A stretch of DNA of 64,000 bases, taken from assembly GCF_005886805.2 (NCBI RefSeq), contig NZ_CP045429.1:3442501-3506500 (forward strand), read 5' to 3'. Below the pieces are notes generated by a model that saw nothing but the letters and a program-made list of their open reading frames with translations, was not told the DNA's origin and did not search any database. The stretch is from Pseudoalteromonas rubra. Its GTDB lineage: Bacteria; Pseudomonadota; Gammaproteobacteria; Enterobacterales; Alteromonadaceae. Of this stretch, positions 62,851-64,000 are shown one piece after another. The translations under genes and the position numbers were made by a program. Positions within the stretch are counted from its first letter, which is position 1, and every line of letters starts with the position of its first letter.

Positions 62851-64000
62851 ATGCAGTATCTATACGTTTTATTCTTTCTATTGCCATTTTTTTGCACGCA
62901 CACTTCAGCCCGGGAAGTAGGCGATATTGCCGACTTTGTATTTGCTGATCTGTATGTCGACCAGCAAAACTTTCCCGAAGGGGCAGAGTTAATCACCGAC
63001 AACTACGAAGATTATTATTTATCCCAGAATAACCTCAATGCCTTGCTCGTTAGCCACCTCACTATTGACCCGACAGGCAACCGCTTATCCGGTGAAATTT
63101 GGAGTGAACAAATCGATATTGAACTGGATGAAGCGCACTGGGTTACGTTAGATGGAGAGCCCTATATCCGGCTCGACATACTGGCGGCACTCGGCATTGA
63201 TTCAGAGTTTAATACGCGCACTCAGGTGCTGGCTTTTGACACTCGGGACAGACACCCCAGTTCACAGGAAAAAAAACGCGAGGCTCGAAAAAATATCCTT
63301 GCTGCAATGCAGCGAAAACGCGCCAACCAGCTTGTTTTGAACGACCAGTACCAATGGTACACAGCACCTTATGTCGATGTGCAACTGTCTGCATCGGATA
63401 GCAAACAAAATTCCAGTGCTTCGGCCTATGTTTCAGTCAACCAGGATCTGGCGCACCATCAGGCACAAATCATACTCACTGACTCTGACAACGATAAACG
63501 CAACGGACGTTTCCAGCTCTCCCGCAATCTCACTGAGCTGAGCGAATATCAGTTTGGCGACTTGCAAGGTCTCACAGGCGCACTGCTGCAAGCCGGCGGA
63601 AGCGGTTTGGGTGTGCAATATGGGGCGACGTACAACAGCGCGAGTAAACCACTCATCATCCAGGGCTATGCAGAGCCTGGCAGTGACGTCGAGCTCTATC
63701 GCAATGATGTGTTGTTTGACCTGGTGCGGGTAACAGCCAATGGTCAGTACCGCTTTCGGCCGCTCCAGGTGTTTAACTCGAATCACAGTTATCACTTGAT
63801 GATCCAGTCGCCAGACGGAAAACGCGTTCGCCGGGCAGTCACGCATCAGGCGCATTCTGGCTATAAACCCGGACAGTGGTATACCAACTTAACGGCCTAC
63901 ACAACCAAAGCATCCATACTCAAAAAAAGGCGTTTTAACCCACAGGAAAAATACCTCAACTCACAATTGAACTATGTCGTCAGTGCCCGGGACGAATTAA
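62851..64000 (+). CDS. Outer-membrane usher, 5' part (gene continues beyond the window)
   Basis: Open frame of 383 codons from the ATG at 62851 to the right edge. A signal peptide (MQYLYVLFFLLPFFCTHTSA) is followed by an N-terminal domain with EVGDIADFVFADLYVDQQNF. The PapC/FimD-like middle includes LDILAALGI, YVSVNQDLAHHQAQI, and the plug-region pattern PLIIQGYAEPGSDVELYRND with YRFRPLQVF. Ushers secrete chaperone-subunit complexes through a barrel. The length is about half of a typical 800-residue usher. Identity is inferred from operon position as well as sequence. Confidence 0.75.
   Translation, partial: MQYLYVLFFLLPFFCTHTSAREVGDIADFVFADLYVDQQNFPEGAELITDNYEDYYLSQNNLNALLVSHLTIDPTGNRLSGEIWSEQIDIELDEAHWVTLDGEPYIRLDILAALGIDSEFNTRTQVLAFDTRDRHPSSQEKKREARKNILAAMQRKRANQLVLNDQYQWYTAPYVDVQLSASDSKQNSSASAYVSVNQDLAHHQAQIILTDSDNDKRNGRFQLSRNLTELSEYQFGDLQGLTGALLQAGGSGLGVQYGATYNSASKPLIIQGYAEPGSDVELYRNDVLFDLVRVTANGQYRFRPLQVFNSNHSYHLMIQSPDGKRVRRAVTHQAHSGYKPGQWYTNLTAYTTKASILKKRRFNPQEKYLNSQLNYVVSARDEL

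Overview
The window reads as chromosome of a marine gammaproteobacterium of the order Alteromonadales, most like Pseudoalteromonas. The reasons are gene order and content: recX-alaS-lysC-csrA, xerD-dsbC-recJ-prfB-lysS, a Na+-pumping oadGAB operon, a DUF3087 protein, yfhM-like/pbpC and chaperone-usher genes. The genus is an inference from content, not from a search. No insertion sequence, prophage or CRISPR array is visible. Both ends cut through genes.

Layout. 1-900: two small minus-strand membrane/pseudopilin-like genes. 915-1776: a minus-strand tRNA array (four Phe-GAA, two Thr-UGU) with a clear promoter and terminator; two spacers hold truncated tRNA 5' halves fused to homologous hairpin modules. 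2028-4946: hybrid sensor kinase. 4992-8510: small membrane protein and the oxaloacetate decarboxylase sodium pump. 8946-15658: YcxB-like protein, csrA, lysC, alaS, recX, a membrane protein and ribA. 16021-19275: translationally coupled porin, PstS-like protein and diguanylate cyclase. 19334-21909: DUF3087, then a TonB, ECF sigma and probable anti-sigma run. 21949-25584: NhaC-type carrier, MurR/RpiR regulator and NamZ-type muramidase, suggesting N-acetylmuramic acid recovery.

25690-27475 is a second, stranger tRNA region. tRNA-Ser(GCU) and four identical tRNA-Arg(ACG) genes on 141-bp repeats are followed by seven degenerate tRNA-Arg-like units with a 151-bp period, each with the same terminator hairpin. 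27607-34464 carries a small CxxC protein, lysS, prfB (with its programmed frameshift), recJ, dsbC and xerD. 34543-43000 is a mixed region: flavodoxin, an orphan 57-residue double-glycine peptide that resembles a RiPP precursor, two AraC-type regulators, SRPBCC and fatty-acid-hydroxylase genes, a NAPE-PLD-like lipoprotein and an acyltransferase. 42010-44884 encodes GDP-mannose synthesis enzymes, and 45139-51857 an alpha-2-macroglobulin with PBP1C.

52409-58349 is an ABC exporter operon with one ATPase and two duplicated permease pairs. 58729-60886 holds a DUF1993 protein and a 479-residue protein that I do not recognise. From 61022 to the end runs a chaperone-usher operon whose two pilin-like subunits look like DUF4402 proteins; the usher gene runs off the window.

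The least expected signals are the two arrays of tRNA-derived degenerate units (one with compensatory changes in a hairpin stem), the orphan peptide at 35249, the DUF4402 chaperone-usher operon and the permease duplication. Start codons were chosen from visible ribosome binding sites where possible and often differ from the longest reading frame.
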